A stretch of 22,701 nucleotides of DNA from a virus. The notes under the pieces were generated by a model, which had not been told where the DNA came from, ran no database searches, and saw only the letters and a program-made list of their open reading frames with translations. The position numbers were made by a program, and so were the translations under genes. The number at the start of each line of letters is the position of its first letter. Position 1 is the first letter of the stretch. This document shows, one piece after another, positions 9,101 through 16,044 of the stretch. The stretch covers positions 1 to 22,701 of the IMG/VR virus record IMGVR_UViG_3300032092_000280, one strand, 5' to 3'.

Positions 9101-9217
9101 GCCGGCGGGATCGCCTCCATTGACCCTCTTGAGCCTGCCCCCCGTGGCTCTAAGCAGACCATCCCTTATCGGCGGCCTGAAGTCCTCAAGGAGCTTCTGC
9201 TGCCCCTTCTCCGGTGA
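6128..9217 (+). CDS. Large internal virion protein, gp15-like with lysozyme-like and M23-like domains
   Basis: This 1029-residue protein is an ejected core protein by position (after gp14-like, before gp16-like). Seen: a start MAIDYSPQGRRVSLGG, a long Ala/Glu/Lys-rich helical body (about 1-700), then a lysozyme-like region (about 730-870) with KKEGGAMEYEAANSG, VGKYQLQ (from Val781) and FTPELQDRMASELI followed by KRPALTAYL and VADFNDEW. The likely catalytic Glu is E741. The last part (about 890-1029) follows the M23 metallopeptidase plan: GGVDI with Asp911, APGKVVDIG, YGIYVVTEH, NAHLD with His963, VNVGDSIQVGTILGRQGSTG. The first zinc-ligand His is replaced by Lys907 and the HxH motif by an Ala/Gly/Ser stretch, so M23 activity is doubtful. 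In T7 the peptidoglycan-cutting domain is in gp16, not gp15. Role: local cell-wall digestion and channel formation during DNA entry. Confidence 0.85.
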   Translation: MAIDYSPQGRRVSLGGTTSRGFNPVQAVDNSDRVLRQGQDALASFAKAQEYNLANPDKSLEALAGLSKTVTEFMVERQKGVNENDRKLGIADILNGDIQPKPEALQTYRENTTQLRAAALDEQSALNDLENTRPDVAVEIRANDPVVSGWRQYGRAQGTAMKAAASAEMLFEQAMESTTKNIPIIAADGSVRMIAPSQAESMAELNAVWSVVLQGFIGASGLDGINPLLLAEHVTPKIMDIKTRVFSAGAKKIAAVQKDRAVSEVNARLGGALANSRMDDPRNLASIFQLGGAEWAAAEGISRSEADKKVLDRMVTEAVLRQDAAAVARLKRLPRAEDGSMSLGTLENSFPDVFDNALTRIKALNKQEADERKAAQLATVENAVQAYEKSIINATPDEAEKAWKITQQTLTEMSRMGLAGSDAALILHNQKPKRRAGIAFEDSFVEQFNRNPARWSKAQVQKSIADGEFSPGILNRLSFPEDLAPGRKKEFTKITQDAAKAAIAAQLKGKGFTTTDLEGAEVVTRSAQFAFEMETELLKLAAQKPDFSTEDANAHIEKMISRVLNPKTGDRRFIVSPVRANTPGRPVQFLAPLVNKTAGVNFTQTGKTADIDYSQIKPADLRGVTVKPRDRVMTNDTLQTGAEIYRKTGSFPGEQKDAIRLSGLTQTEFIRTQNGEPRSLADLAQGLQLAIKDNPRSTPVELFRADWQIERKRLLLQNTPTLSGGVAPETAELLRDLGKKEGGAMEYEAANSGTADDMRQGIPGLTSMTIDQIQGTKAHHVGKYQLQLGKGRTLDLLKQRMGLTGTEPFTPELQDRMASELIWGGWKRPALTAYLKGGGNLEKAVADFNDEWEAGKLSFDARPYLRRMRAAYQVRGGSAVGLTGNFRKENVPVVNWETKGRGDSYQKGGVDIYFNDKQFPAIAPGKVVDIGRQPEGKTSYGIYVVTEHKDPKTGQLFHLINAHLDAVHVNVGDSIQVGTILGRQGSTGSTSAGGIASIDPLEPAPRGSKQTIPYRRPEVLKELLLPLLR

Positions 9218-9254
9218 TGTAGGCGGTCTTCTGCCCTCACCTCCCGATCACACA

Positions 9255-9282
9255 CCCCGCTGGATGCGTCTGGCGGGGTTTT
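9255..9282 (+). terminator. Rho-independent terminator between the two large core-protein genes
   Basis: A ten-base stem, CCCCGCTGGA (9255-9264) with TCTGGCGGGG (9269-9278), includes two G-T wobbles, closes the loop TGCG and is followed by four T residues. It lies 37 bases after the gp15-like stop and 24 bases before the gp16-like start, so the downstream gene needs read-through or its own promoter. Confidence 0.82.
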
Positions 9283-9306
9283 CGGCTTACCATTGCCTCC
9301 CCCTCC

Positions 9307-12300
9307 ATGCCCCAGCCCTCACGGTCTTTCGGCCTCCCAACCATCACTGAGAGTACCGATGCCAACATCGCCGCCGAGAAGGAGCGCCAGCGCCTCGAGG
9401 AAGAGAAGCGCCGGAAGACTGCGGACAACCTCGCCAAGGGCATGGATCCCTCTGGGCGCAAGCTCAAGGCCAAAGACAGGCCCATCGATCCGAACGCCCC
9501 CAAGCCCAGGAAGCTGATCCCCGATAAGCCGACCTGGAAACCGCTCATCCCCAATCCCGTCGACCTGGTCCGCAAGGCCATCGCCAACGATGGCAATGAA
9601 GGCGGTATGGCTGTGATCAAGGAGCCACTACGGGCCCTGGATGCTGGCCTGACCCAGATCGTCGAGGGTATTGGCGAGACGGCCATCTGGGGCGGCCTGG
9701 GTGCCTACAGCGCATCCGAGAAGGCCCTCAAGAAGGTCTCTGGCATGGCCCTCCCGGAACTGCCCAAGTCCTGGGATCCCCTGGAGAAGGAGTACCGGGA
9801 CATCCGGTTCAACTCCATGGCCCCAGAGAATCGCCCCAGCACGACAGCTGGTCAGCTGGGAGCCGACATCATCTCCTTCGCCCTCACCACCTTCTCGGTG
9901 GCCCGGAGGCTGCCCCAGACTGGCCTGATCGCTGGAGCTGCCAGCAAAGGTAAGCTGGCACGAGCCGGCGCACAGGCAGCCTCTGGCATCCCAGCCGGTG
10001 CTGCTGCAGACTTCCTGCTCACCAAGGCCGGCGATCCCAATGCCGCCAACCTGATCCGAGACCTCCCCTTCGTCACCCCAGAGACCGAAGAGCTGTGGTC
10101 TTTGGGTTTGGCCTCCAGCCGGACCGACAACGCCTTCATCTCCAAGCTCAAGGCCACCATCACCGGGGGTGCCGTGGGTGCTGGTGCTGATGCCGTCAGC
10201 TACCTCATATTCGCCCGCAAGGCCACCCAAGCCTTCCTGAAGCAGGGCATGCCTCCTGAGGAAGCCATGGCCCGTGGGGTTGCCCAGGGTGCTGAAGAAG
10301 CTCAGGCGGACAAGGCGGCCAAGACAACCCTGTCCGACAAGCAGTGGTCGGTGGCCACCAACGGCCGGGTGAGGGAACTCGAGACCCGCCGCATCGAGCT
10401 GGAGACCGAGCTTGATAGTCTCAAGAACAAGCAGCTGGAACTGCCCCTCAGGGATGTAACCCCATCTCCGCCTCTTACGCCTGAATTGCGAAGAGAGCTG
10501 TCTAATCTTCCTATTGAGAACCCAGAGCGCAGGCTTGAAATAGCAAAGGATAATCTCAAAGAAGTGGAAGAGGGGGATCCTTATTGGAGCCCCGAGTATG
10601 CAGCAGCCAAGGCTGAGGTCGAAGATGCAACCAAAGCGGTAGCAGCAGATGCCCCAGAGCCGAAGCAGCTCGAGATTGGTCTGGATGCTCCTGCAAAGCA
10701 ACTCGATCCGGAATCCCAGCGCATCAAGGATCTGGAGCAGAAGCTGGCCGATCTAGCCGAGGAACGGGCCCAGCTGGAGATGGATCTCTCTAATGATCCT
10801 ACCACCATGCGTGCTGAGGAGCTGGCCACCTTCAACGACTCGATCCCACCCAGTGCAGCCGTAGTCGATCAGATCCGACTCGAGACCTCCGTGCCCAAGG
10901 TGGCCCGCAGGCCTGATGCCGATCCCTCCATCCTGAAAGGCGCCACAAGCCCAACCATGGGCAAGAGCCCCTCGGTGTTCACCGACGCCTTCTACAAGAT
11001 CATATCCACAGCACCCGATGTCAACAAGGCCACCCTTAGTACCCTCAAGTCCTTCGTGGACGACATGGATCTGAGGAATATCGCCAAGCAGACTGGCAGG
11101 TCCGTGGCCGAGAACCTTGAGCATTCGGCACGCATTGTCCAGGGCTTCCGTGAAGCCGTTCAGATAGCAGGCGACTACACCCCCGATGGTGAAGAGATCG
11201 TGGCCCTGCTACGCTCCCAGGGGGCCCTCCGCAACGTCACCGAAGAAGGTGTTACCAAGGAACTACTGAGTGCCAAGGGTGTCATTGCCACCAAGACGTT
11301 CATCACCGACACGGCCAATCAGATCTACGAGCTGTCAAAGAGCCTCGACGAGCTGTATGCTGCTGGTCGCAACCCAGGGAACCAGATGGATCGCCTTGTC
11401 GATCGCCTGACCACCCTAAGTGAGCTCCACAAACTCAGCGGCTACGACAGCGGCTATAACCTGCGGATGTTCCAGGAGGTCCTAGGGGCCGACGGGAAGC
11501 CCCTCAAGGGGCCATCACCCATGACCCCAGCCCAGAAGGCCAAGGTCGAGAATCAGAAGGTCAAGGCCTGGGTTGAAAAGATCCACCGGTTGTCCCGGGC
11601 TGGCCAAGATGCTGATGCTATGGCCGAACGAACTGCCCTGGTTCGGGCTCTCGTCCTCAACGGAGGGGATCCGGCCGGCACCCTCAAGCACATCGACGTG
11701 ATGATAGAGGTAGGCTGGCAGAATGCCATGAATGGCCTTTACAATTCCATCCTGTCAGGCCCCATCTCTCAGCTGCGGAACCTCGCTGGTAATACCTATG
11801 CCTCCGTCGAGAAGCCCCTCAGTTTGGGCCTCATGGGAATCAAGGATCCGCGAGCACGCTACGCCGCAATTTCAGCCTACAAGGGCATTGCCACATCCAT
11901 AAGTGACGCCTTAGTCGTGATGCGGAGGAGTTTTGCCACGGGCGAGCCTCTACAGCTGAACACCAAGTTCATGCTGGAGGAGACCAAGGCACTGGCCAAG
12001 CTCGAGGCAATTCGAATCCTGGCTAAGGACAGTGGCAACACGGCTGAGGAGATGGCCCTGGGAATCATCGACACCCTCTACAGGGTCCAGGACAACAAGC
12101 TCTTCAGCTGGGGCAGTAGGGCCTTGGTGGCTGGGGATGACTTCTTCAAGATCATCAACAGCCGCATGAAGATCGCCATGGATGCGGCGTATGCGGCCTT
12201 CGACATGGGGCTATCACCGAAAGAGCTCGATGCTCGGTTTGGTGAAATCTACGCCCAGAAGTACAAGGCCAGCTTCCACGACGACTTCCAGATCAAGGAC

Positions 12301-13632
12301 GAGCATCTACTTGACTGGGCAGATGCTTCCACATTCCAAGACAACCCCGGAAGCGTGATCAATGCCATCTCTCAGCTGAGCAATGCCGCTCCAGTCCTGC
12401 GTCTGGCTATGCCTTTCGTGCGGACACCCTACAACCTGGCCGTCTATGGTGCCCAGCACCTCCCCCTGCTCAACCAGGCAAGCAGCCGTGCCAGGGCTGT
12501 CCTCAACTCCATGCCAGGAGACGAGGGATTCGACCCCGTGGCCAAGGCCATTATGCAAGGCAGGCAGGCCACAGGATCCCTGTTCATAGCCGCAGGGGGC
12601 ATGGCTGCCCTCAATGGCAACCTCACGGGCAACGGCCCGCCTCCAGGCCCCGCCAGGGAGCTCTGGCTGCAGGGGCACCGCCCCCGCTCCATCAGGGTGG
12701 CAGGGAAGTGGGTCTCCTTCGAGTCGATTGAGCCCGTCAACAACCTAATGGCCCTCATGGGCGACATTGCCATGCTGGGTCGGATGGGTCACATCGACGT
12801 GGCAGAGCAGTTTATGTCTCAAGCACTGTTTGCCCTCTCTATCTCCATCGTAGACAAGAGCTACCTCAGCGGACTCACGGTCGTGGCTGGATTCTTGGAC
12901 CCTAAGACCTATACCACACCAGATCCTGTTGCCAAGGGCCTGATCTCGACGGCCAACAACTTCCTGCCGATGGCTGGTGCTCGTCGGGCCATGGCCAACA
13001 CCCTGAATCCATACATCCGAGAGATCGATGGTGAGCTTCAGAAGGTCCTGGCTGCCGCCGCTCCAGGCTTTGCCCTAAATGAGCCAGTCAAGATCGATCC
13101 ATTCACCGGAAAACCCTTCACGTCGCTTGCAGGGGGCTGGTATAATTCCGTCTCTCCCTTCAGAATCTACGACGCAGAGTTCCCCAAGGGCACCCCTGAG
13201 GCTCTGGGACAGTCCGTGGCCTCGAACCTGACCGATGCCGGGTGGGATTCCAGCCTCCTCACCACTAAACTCGACCAAGGAGAGGAGATTGCTAAGGACG
13301 AGCGAGCGGACTTCGCCAAGGCGCTTCACCAGGTCAAACTGGCCGAACGACTGGATGAGCTATTCAACAGTCCCACATATCAGCAGGCCCTGGAGGGCTG
13401 GAAATCCCGCACCTCCTCGCAGATTGCTGAGGATTCCCAGCACCATGAACTAATTACCGCAGCCGTAAATCAAGCCAAGGCTGAGGCTAGAGCTTTGATG
13501 CTCAACAACTCCGAAAAATGGCGGATCCGCACTGATCTGGTGCGACAACGCCGAATCCAACAAGGCCGTGGAGATGTAAACGCAGCTACCCAGACCCAGG
13601 AAGCAATCGACGCTCTTAACGATGTCAATTAA
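9307..13632 (+). CDS. Very large internal virion protein, gp16-like
   Basis: This 1441-residue protein matches the position and size of T7 gp16 (1318 residues), the inner-core protein ejected to span the cytoplasmic membrane. Seen: a charged N-terminus (EKERQRLEEEKRRK, about 25-40), Ala/Gly-rich segments able to contact membranes (about 185-320), a charged coiled-coil and linker zone (about 350-500), and a conserved-looking block from Trp804 with NAMNGLYNSILSGPISQLRN, typical of podoviral core proteins. Hydrophobic stretches recur near 1080-1200. No lysozyme motif was found; that domain sits in the preceding protein. Two copies of a hexapeptide like bacterial sliding-clamp ligands occur, QLELPL (376-381) and QLEIGL (454-459), with QLEMDL nearby. 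The stretch between them is more A/T-rich than the rest of the gene. ATG 9307 is the first start after the terminator. Confidence 0.88.
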   Translation: MPQPSRSFGLPTITESTDANIAAEKERQRLEEEKRRKTADNLAKGMDPSGRKLKAKDRPIDPNAPKPRKLIPDKPTWKPLIPNPVDLVRKAIANDGNEGGMAVIKEPLRALDAGLTQIVEGIGETAIWGGLGAYSASEKALKKVSGMALPELPKSWDPLEKEYRDIRFNSMAPENRPSTTAGQLGADIISFALTTFSVARRLPQTGLIAGAASKGKLARAGAQAASGIPAGAAADFLLTKAGDPNAANLIRDLPFVTPETEELWSLGLASSRTDNAFISKLKATITGGAVGAGADAVSYLIFARKATQAFLKQGMPPEEAMARGVAQGAEEAQADKAAKTTLSDKQWSVATNGRVRELETRRIELETELDSLKNKQLELPLRDVTPSPPLTPELRRELSNLPIENPERRLEIAKDNLKEVEEGDPYWSPEYAAAKAEVEDATKAVAADAPEPKQLEIGLDAPAKQLDPESQRIKDLEQKLADLAEERAQLEMDLSNDPTTMRAEELATFNDSIPPSAAVVDQIRLETSVPKVARRPDADPSILKGATSPTMGKSPSVFTDAFYKIISTAPDVNKATLSTLKSFVDDMDLRNIAKQTGRSVAENLEHSARIVQGFREAVQIAGDYTPDGEEIVALLRSQGALRNVTEEGVTKELLSAKGVIATKTFITDTANQIYELSKSLDELYAAGRNPGNQMDRLVDRLTTLSELHKLSGYDSGYNLRMFQEVLGADGKPLKGPSPMTPAQKAKVENQKVKAWVEKIHRLSRAGQDADAMAERTALVRALVLNGGDPAGTLKHIDVMIEVGWQNAMNGLYNSILSGPISQLRNLAGNTYASVEKPLSLGLMGIKDPRARYAAISAYKGIATSISDALVVMRRSFATGEPLQLNTKFMLEETKALAKLEAIRILAKDSGNTAEEMALGIIDTLYRVQDNKLFSWGSRALVAGDDFFKIINSRMKIAMDAAYAAFDMGLSPKELDARFGEIYAQKYKASFHDDFQIKDEHLLDWADASTFQDNPGSVINAISQLSNAAPVLRLAMPFVRTPYNLAVYGAQHLPLLNQASSRARAVLNSMPGDEGFDPVAKAIMQGRQATGSLFIAAGGMAALNGNLTGNGPPPGPARELWLQGHRPRSIRVAGKWVSFESIEPVNNLMALMGDIAMLGRMGHIDVAEQFMSQALFALSISIVDKSYLSGLTVVAGFLDPKTYTTPDPVAKGLISTANNFLPMAGARRAMANTLNPYIREIDGELQKVLAAAAPGFALNEPVKIDPFTGKPFTSLAGGWYNSVSPFRIYDAEFPKGTPEALGQSVASNLTDAGWDSSLLTTKLDQGEEIAKDERADFAKALHQVKLAERLDELFNSPTYQQALEGWKSRTSSQIAEDSQHHELITAAVNQAKAEARALMLNNSEKWRIRTDLVRQRRIQQGRGDVNAATQTQEAIDALNDVN

Positions 13633-13659
13633 CACTCACGTTCTTTACGAGTAACTCCC

Positions 13660-13893
13660 ATGTTCACCTCTATTCTCGTCCTCAAAATTGCTGGTCTGGT
13701 TATTTCCACTGAGCAGCTCTTTTCTGCTGCTTGGTTTTCTTTCTTCATTACCTCAGAGTACCTAGCTAATAATCCAAAAATCAAAGCCAACTCTATTTTC
13801 CAACTCATCACTGGTTACCTCAGGTCGGTCCGGCATGAGGACGATCAGATCAACGCGATCAAACAGATTCTCAGAGGCAAAGGCCGCCGATGA
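13660..13893 (+). CDS. Small hydrophobic protein upstream of the lysin, possible holin
   Basis: This 77-residue protein has a hydrophobic N-terminal half (about residues 3-36, with LVLKIAGLVI and SAAWFSFFIT) interrupted by one Lys and one Glu. An NSIFQLITGYLRS amphipathic segment follows, and the tail is strongly basic (GKGRR). It overlaps the lysin gene by four bases (ATGA). Position next to a putative lysin, small size and hydrophobicity fit a class II-like holin or another membrane-active lysis protein, but the charges within the hydrophobic part make a transmembrane assignment uncertain. I do not recognise a named family. The coding sequence is more A/T-rich than its neighbours. A weak GAG lies upstream of the ATG. 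Confidence 0.6.
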   Translation: MFTSILVLKIAGLVISTEQLFSAAWFSFFITSEYLANNPKIKANSIFQLITGYLRSVRHEDDQINAIKQILRGKGRR

Positions 13894-14438
13894 CGAACAT
13901 CCTCTGGAAGGTTCCTCAATACTACAGCCAGGTTGATTCAACCACAAGCCATGGCCAGCGAATGTGTCGCTCCAGTACCAACGCCATGGCCATCAAGTTC
14001 TTCAGGCCTGATGCACTCAAAGGCTCTAATGCCGACGACACTTATCTCAAGTCGGTGTTGAAGTACGGTGACACCACCGAACCGATGCCTCACGAGAAAG
14101 CCGCCCTGGAGTACGGGGTCAGACTCCGCAGCTTCACCAACGGCACCTTCAAAGACCTCCTAGAAGCCCTGAAACTGGGTCCGGTAGGTGTAGGCTTCCT
14201 GCACCACGGGCCCGTCTCAGCCCCCCGTGGAGGGGGCCACTGGGTCCTTCTGATCGGGGCCACCGCAACCCATGGCATCTTCAACGATCCCTTCGGAGAG
14301 CTGGATGTCGTGAATGGGGGCTACATCAGAATTGGCTCAGGAGGCAAGGAAGTCAGGTACAGCTGGAAGAACTTCCTCCCCAGGTGGGCCAGTGCGTCCA
14401 TTGGTCCTGGTTTCTACACCACATACGAACGTAGTTGA
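13890..14438 (+). CDS. C39-like cysteine peptidase, putative endolysin
   Basis: This 182-residue protein shows the plan of the peptidase C39-like (C39_2) papain-fold family. Seen: VPQYYSQVD with the oxyanion Gln14, then MCRSSTNAMAI with the nucleophile Cys26, GGGHWVLLIGA with His117, and FNDPFGE with Asn132/Asp133. All expected catalytic positions are present in the right order and spacing. There is no signal peptide. It follows a small hydrophobic gene with coupled translation and lies just before the small terminase, where lysis genes are expected in T7-like phages, so a peptidoglycan cross-bridge or stem-peptide hydrolase is the best guess. T7 itself uses an amidase (gp3.5) in the early region; this would be a replacement. 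Alternative: a virion-associated protease. Confidence 0.75.
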   Translation: MTNILWKVPQYYSQVDSTTSHGQRMCRSSTNAMAIKFFRPDALKGSNADDTYLKSVLKYGDTTEPMPHEKAALEYGVRLRSFTNGTFKDLLEALKLGPVGVGFLHHGPVSAPRGGGHWVLLIGATATHGIFNDPFGELDVVNGGYIRIGSGGKEVRYSWKNFLPRWASASIGPGFYTTYERS

Positions 14439-14442
14439 AATT

Positions 14443-14676
14443 ATGGCCAAGGCCACCGAAACTGATTTAGATGCGCTCCATGGTATGGTCACCCGTGAGA
14501 TGACTGCCAGAGTCCGCAAGGGAGAGGAGTGCTCAACGGCTGATCTGAAGGCCGCAGCTGAATGGTTGGTTAAAAACAACTGGACAGGCACCATCAAGCC
14601 GGGCACCCCCCTGGCTTCCCTGCTGGAGGGCCTCACTGAAGGGGACACAGCCTACCTTGAGAGACTCACCCAGTGA
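14443..14676 (+). CDS. terS: Small terminase subunit (T7 gp18-like)
   Basis: This 77-residue protein is probably the DNA-recognition subunit of the packaging motor. Seen: TETDLDALHGMVTREMTARV followed by KGEECSTADLKAAAEWLVKNNWTG and a short tail with PLASLLEGLTEGD. This two-helix plan (helix, short loop with a small-residue cap, second helix with a NN/KNN end) is typical of T7-type small terminases, which are similarly short (89 residues in T7). It begins four bases after the lysin stop and overlaps the next gene by GTGA. In T7 the order is also small terminase, Rz-like protein, large terminase, although here ten more genes separate the two terminase subunits. Confidence 0.75.
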   Translation: MAKATETDLDALHGMVTREMTARVRKGEECSTADLKAAAEWLVKNNWTGTIKPGTPLASLLEGLTEGDTAYLERLTQ

Positions 14677-14906
14677 ATGAACAGATCCGGGGCGCCATCC
14701 TGGCCGCCATTGCGTCAGTGATGGGGTGGCTCGCTATTACTTCGATTGGACTTCTCATCCAGGTGTCCAGTCTGCAAGCCACCACCACCGCCCTCAAGGA
14801 TGCACTGCAGACTAACGCCGATCGAGATCATCGTCTGGAGGATAAACTTCGAGACGAGCTGAAAGAGCTCAGGTCCATTATCGAGGAGTTCCATGGCCGA
14901 AAGTAA
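14673..14906 (+). CDS. Membrane-anchored coiled-coil protein in the Rz (spanin) position
   Basis: This 77-residue protein has one clear hydrophobic segment (about residues 8-30, ILAAIASVMGWLAITSIGLLI) after a short polar N-terminus. A helical segment rich in Leu, Asp, Glu, Arg and Lys follows (about 31-75, with DRDHRLEDKLRDELKEL), suited to a coiled coil. That is the architecture of an inner-membrane spanin (Rz/T7 gp18.5), which links to the outer membrane in the last lysis step. Its place directly after the small terminase is the T7 gp18.5 position. The start is GTG at 14673, overlapping the previous stop; no in-frame ATG is nearby. No lipobox-bearing Rz1 partner was found inside or after it. 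It could instead be a small holin with a cytoplasmic coiled coil. Confidence 0.65.
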   Translation: MNEQIRGAILAAIASVMGWLAITSIGLLIQVSSLQATTTALKDALQTNADRDHRLEDKLRDELKELRSIIEEFHGRK

Positions 14907-15171
14907 GTCTGCCAAGTATTACGCCCAAAATCCCAAGGCCGCTGCTAAGAAAGCAGCCTACCAACGCAAGCTCAATAAGAAGCCAGCCGTAAAGGCAGCC
15001 TCAGAGGAGCGATGGGCAGAGCGCAAGCGGCGTGGGATTGCTGGGAAGGGAGGCAAGGACCTCTCACACACGACCGACGGCCGGATGGTCCTCGAGTCCC
15101 CAGCCAAGAACCGAGCTCGCAATGGGGCTGGCAACAACGGCATTCGGAAACCAGTCAAGAGGAAACGCTGA
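14893..15171 (+). CDS. Small basic phage protein of unknown function
   Basis: This 92-residue protein is extremely basic, with Lys and Arg clusters in the first 50 residues (AKKAAYQRKLNKK, RWAERKRR) and at the C-terminus (KPVKRKR). The middle reads KDLSHTTDGRMVLESPAKNRARNG. The pattern D-L-S-H-T-x-D-G-x-M-V-L-E followed by K-N-R-A-R-N-G is one I associate with small conserved proteins of many marine and freshwater phages, without a known function. Nucleic-acid binding is inferred from charge. It overlaps the upstream gene by 14 bases in another frame and has no hydrophobic segment, so it is not a spanin partner. It is followed by the HNH gene. Confidence 0.7.
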   Translation: MAESKSAKYYAQNPKAAAKKAAYQRKLNKKPAVKAASEERWAERKRRGIAGKGGKDLSHTTDGRMVLESPAKNRARNGAGNNGIRKPVKRKR

Positions 15172-15178
15172 ACTTCTC

Positions 15179-15484
15179 ATGCCAAGTTTGACTCCGGATC
15201 ACCTTCTCCAGAGCCTCCAAGCCATGACCAGCTCCGAAGCAAAACGCATGTGGCGTGAGTCTATCAAGGCTCACTACAACCACCGCTGCGTCTATTGTGG
15301 TTCCGATTCCAATCTTACCCTTGATCATGTCAAGCCACGATGCCGTGGGGGCCGCAGCGAGGCCTCCAACCTCGTGGCTGCTTGTCAAGATTGCAACCAA
15401 AGCAAGGGTTCCAGCGACGTTCTTGATTGGTTCTTGAGCCAGCCCTTCTTCAATTCTTCCATCCTTCAGAGTCTTCCATTATGA
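15179..15484 (+). CDS. HNH endonuclease
   Basis: This 101-residue protein is a compact HNH nuclease. Seen: a zinc knuckle C37-V-Y-C40, the catalytic block LTLDHVKPRCRGG with Asp49/His50, NLVAAC with Asn64, and C69-Q-D-C72-N-Q-S-K-G. All ligands and the general base are intact. The HNH core occupies residues 33-78, with a short Trp-containing helix before it and a hydrophobic tail after it. Such single-domain nucleases occur beside phage packaging genes, where some are needed for terminase cleavage, and also as free-standing homing nucleases. The start ATG at 15179 is chosen because the longer open frame (from 15032) lies inside the preceding basic gene. Its stop overlaps the next start (ATGA). 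Confidence 0.88.
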   Translation: MPSLTPDHLLQSLQAMTSSEAKRMWRESIKAHYNHRCVYCGSDSNLTLDHVKPRCRGGRSEASNLVAACQDCNQSKGSSDVLDWFLSQPFFNSSILQSLPL

Positions 15485-15822
15485 CCGCTGTTGTTCTCAC
15501 TCCCGAGGTTTCGACTCGCCGTGCGATTGAAAACGCCTCTTTCCCCTCCTTGACTCGACGCTCTACCACCACTACCGCATCGCAAAACATTGCGCTGACA
15601 AGGGGTATTAGAGCTGTTTCTCTTCACGCTTTGGGTGCCGCTTGTCGTGTTGCAATCGGCGCAGGCGTCCAGACGGCCAATGCCTCCACCAGCATCCACC
15701 TTGCCGCCAACCACAACGTTACCTACGCCGTTCCCATCGATGGAGGAGCCAACATCGCCGTGATCCGCGACATTACTGCGGTGACCGACGGCACCATTGA
15801 AATCACTGAACTCCGCTCCTAA
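15481..15822 (+). CDS. Small beta-rich virion-type protein
   Basis: This 113-residue protein is Thr/Ala/Val-rich and appears to be all beta. Seen: IRAVSLHALGAACRVAIGAGV, then STSIHLAANHNVTYAVPIDG, then ANIAVIRDITAVTDGTIEITEL. The alternation of a strand ending in AIG, a polar stretch, a strand with VPIDGG, and a final AVIR...GTIEITEL is a pattern I associate with small beta-sandwich proteins encoded near fibre genes in phages, probably decorations or fibre adaptors. No catalytic motif is visible. It is translationally coupled to the HNH gene upstream, and the next gene begins three bases after its stop, so it belongs with the fibre cluster. Confidence 0.65.
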   Translation: MTAVVLTPEVSTRRAIENASFPSLTRRSTTTTASQNIALTRGIRAVSLHALGAACRVAIGAGVQTANASTSIHLAANHNVTYAVPIDGGANIAVIRDITAVTDGTIEITELRS

Positions 15823-15825
15823 TTC

Positions 15826-16044
15826 ATGAACCTTACCCCTCGCGCTGGCGTAACGTCTTCCCAGCAAACAGAAACTGGGATTAGTATTCCCAAGCACGAC
15901 TACATTGCCCTCACCTACAACTCAAACAACGACCCCACGGCGGTCACTTACCGCATCGGAGGTCCTTCAGGATCAATCGTCGCTACGCTGTCTCTGGGAT
16001 ACGATGCGTCCTTTAACCTAACTTCCGTACAAAGGATTTCCTGA
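15826..16044 (+). CDS. Small conserved phage protein at the start of the fibre cluster
   Basis: This 72-residue protein contains the block KHDYIALTYNSNNDPTAV followed by TYRIGGPSGSIVATLSLGYD and NLTSVQRI. This reads as a short beta-meander and recurs in small proteins next to tail-fibre genes in many phages. No enzymatic motif is visible. It starts three bases after the previous stop and overlaps the collagen-like gene by one base (TGATG), so it is co-translated with the fibre genes. A role as virion adaptor or fibre-associated protein is inferred. Confidence 0.65.
   Translation: MNLTPRAGVTSSQQTETGISIPKHDYIALTYNSNNDPTAVTYRIGGPSGSIVATLSLGYDASFNLTSVQRIS

Noticed and set aside
9628-10701. 357-codon antisense open frame inside the gp16-like gene
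   Set aside because: It is a shadow of the strongly biased coding strand, without a start context or protein-like pattern.
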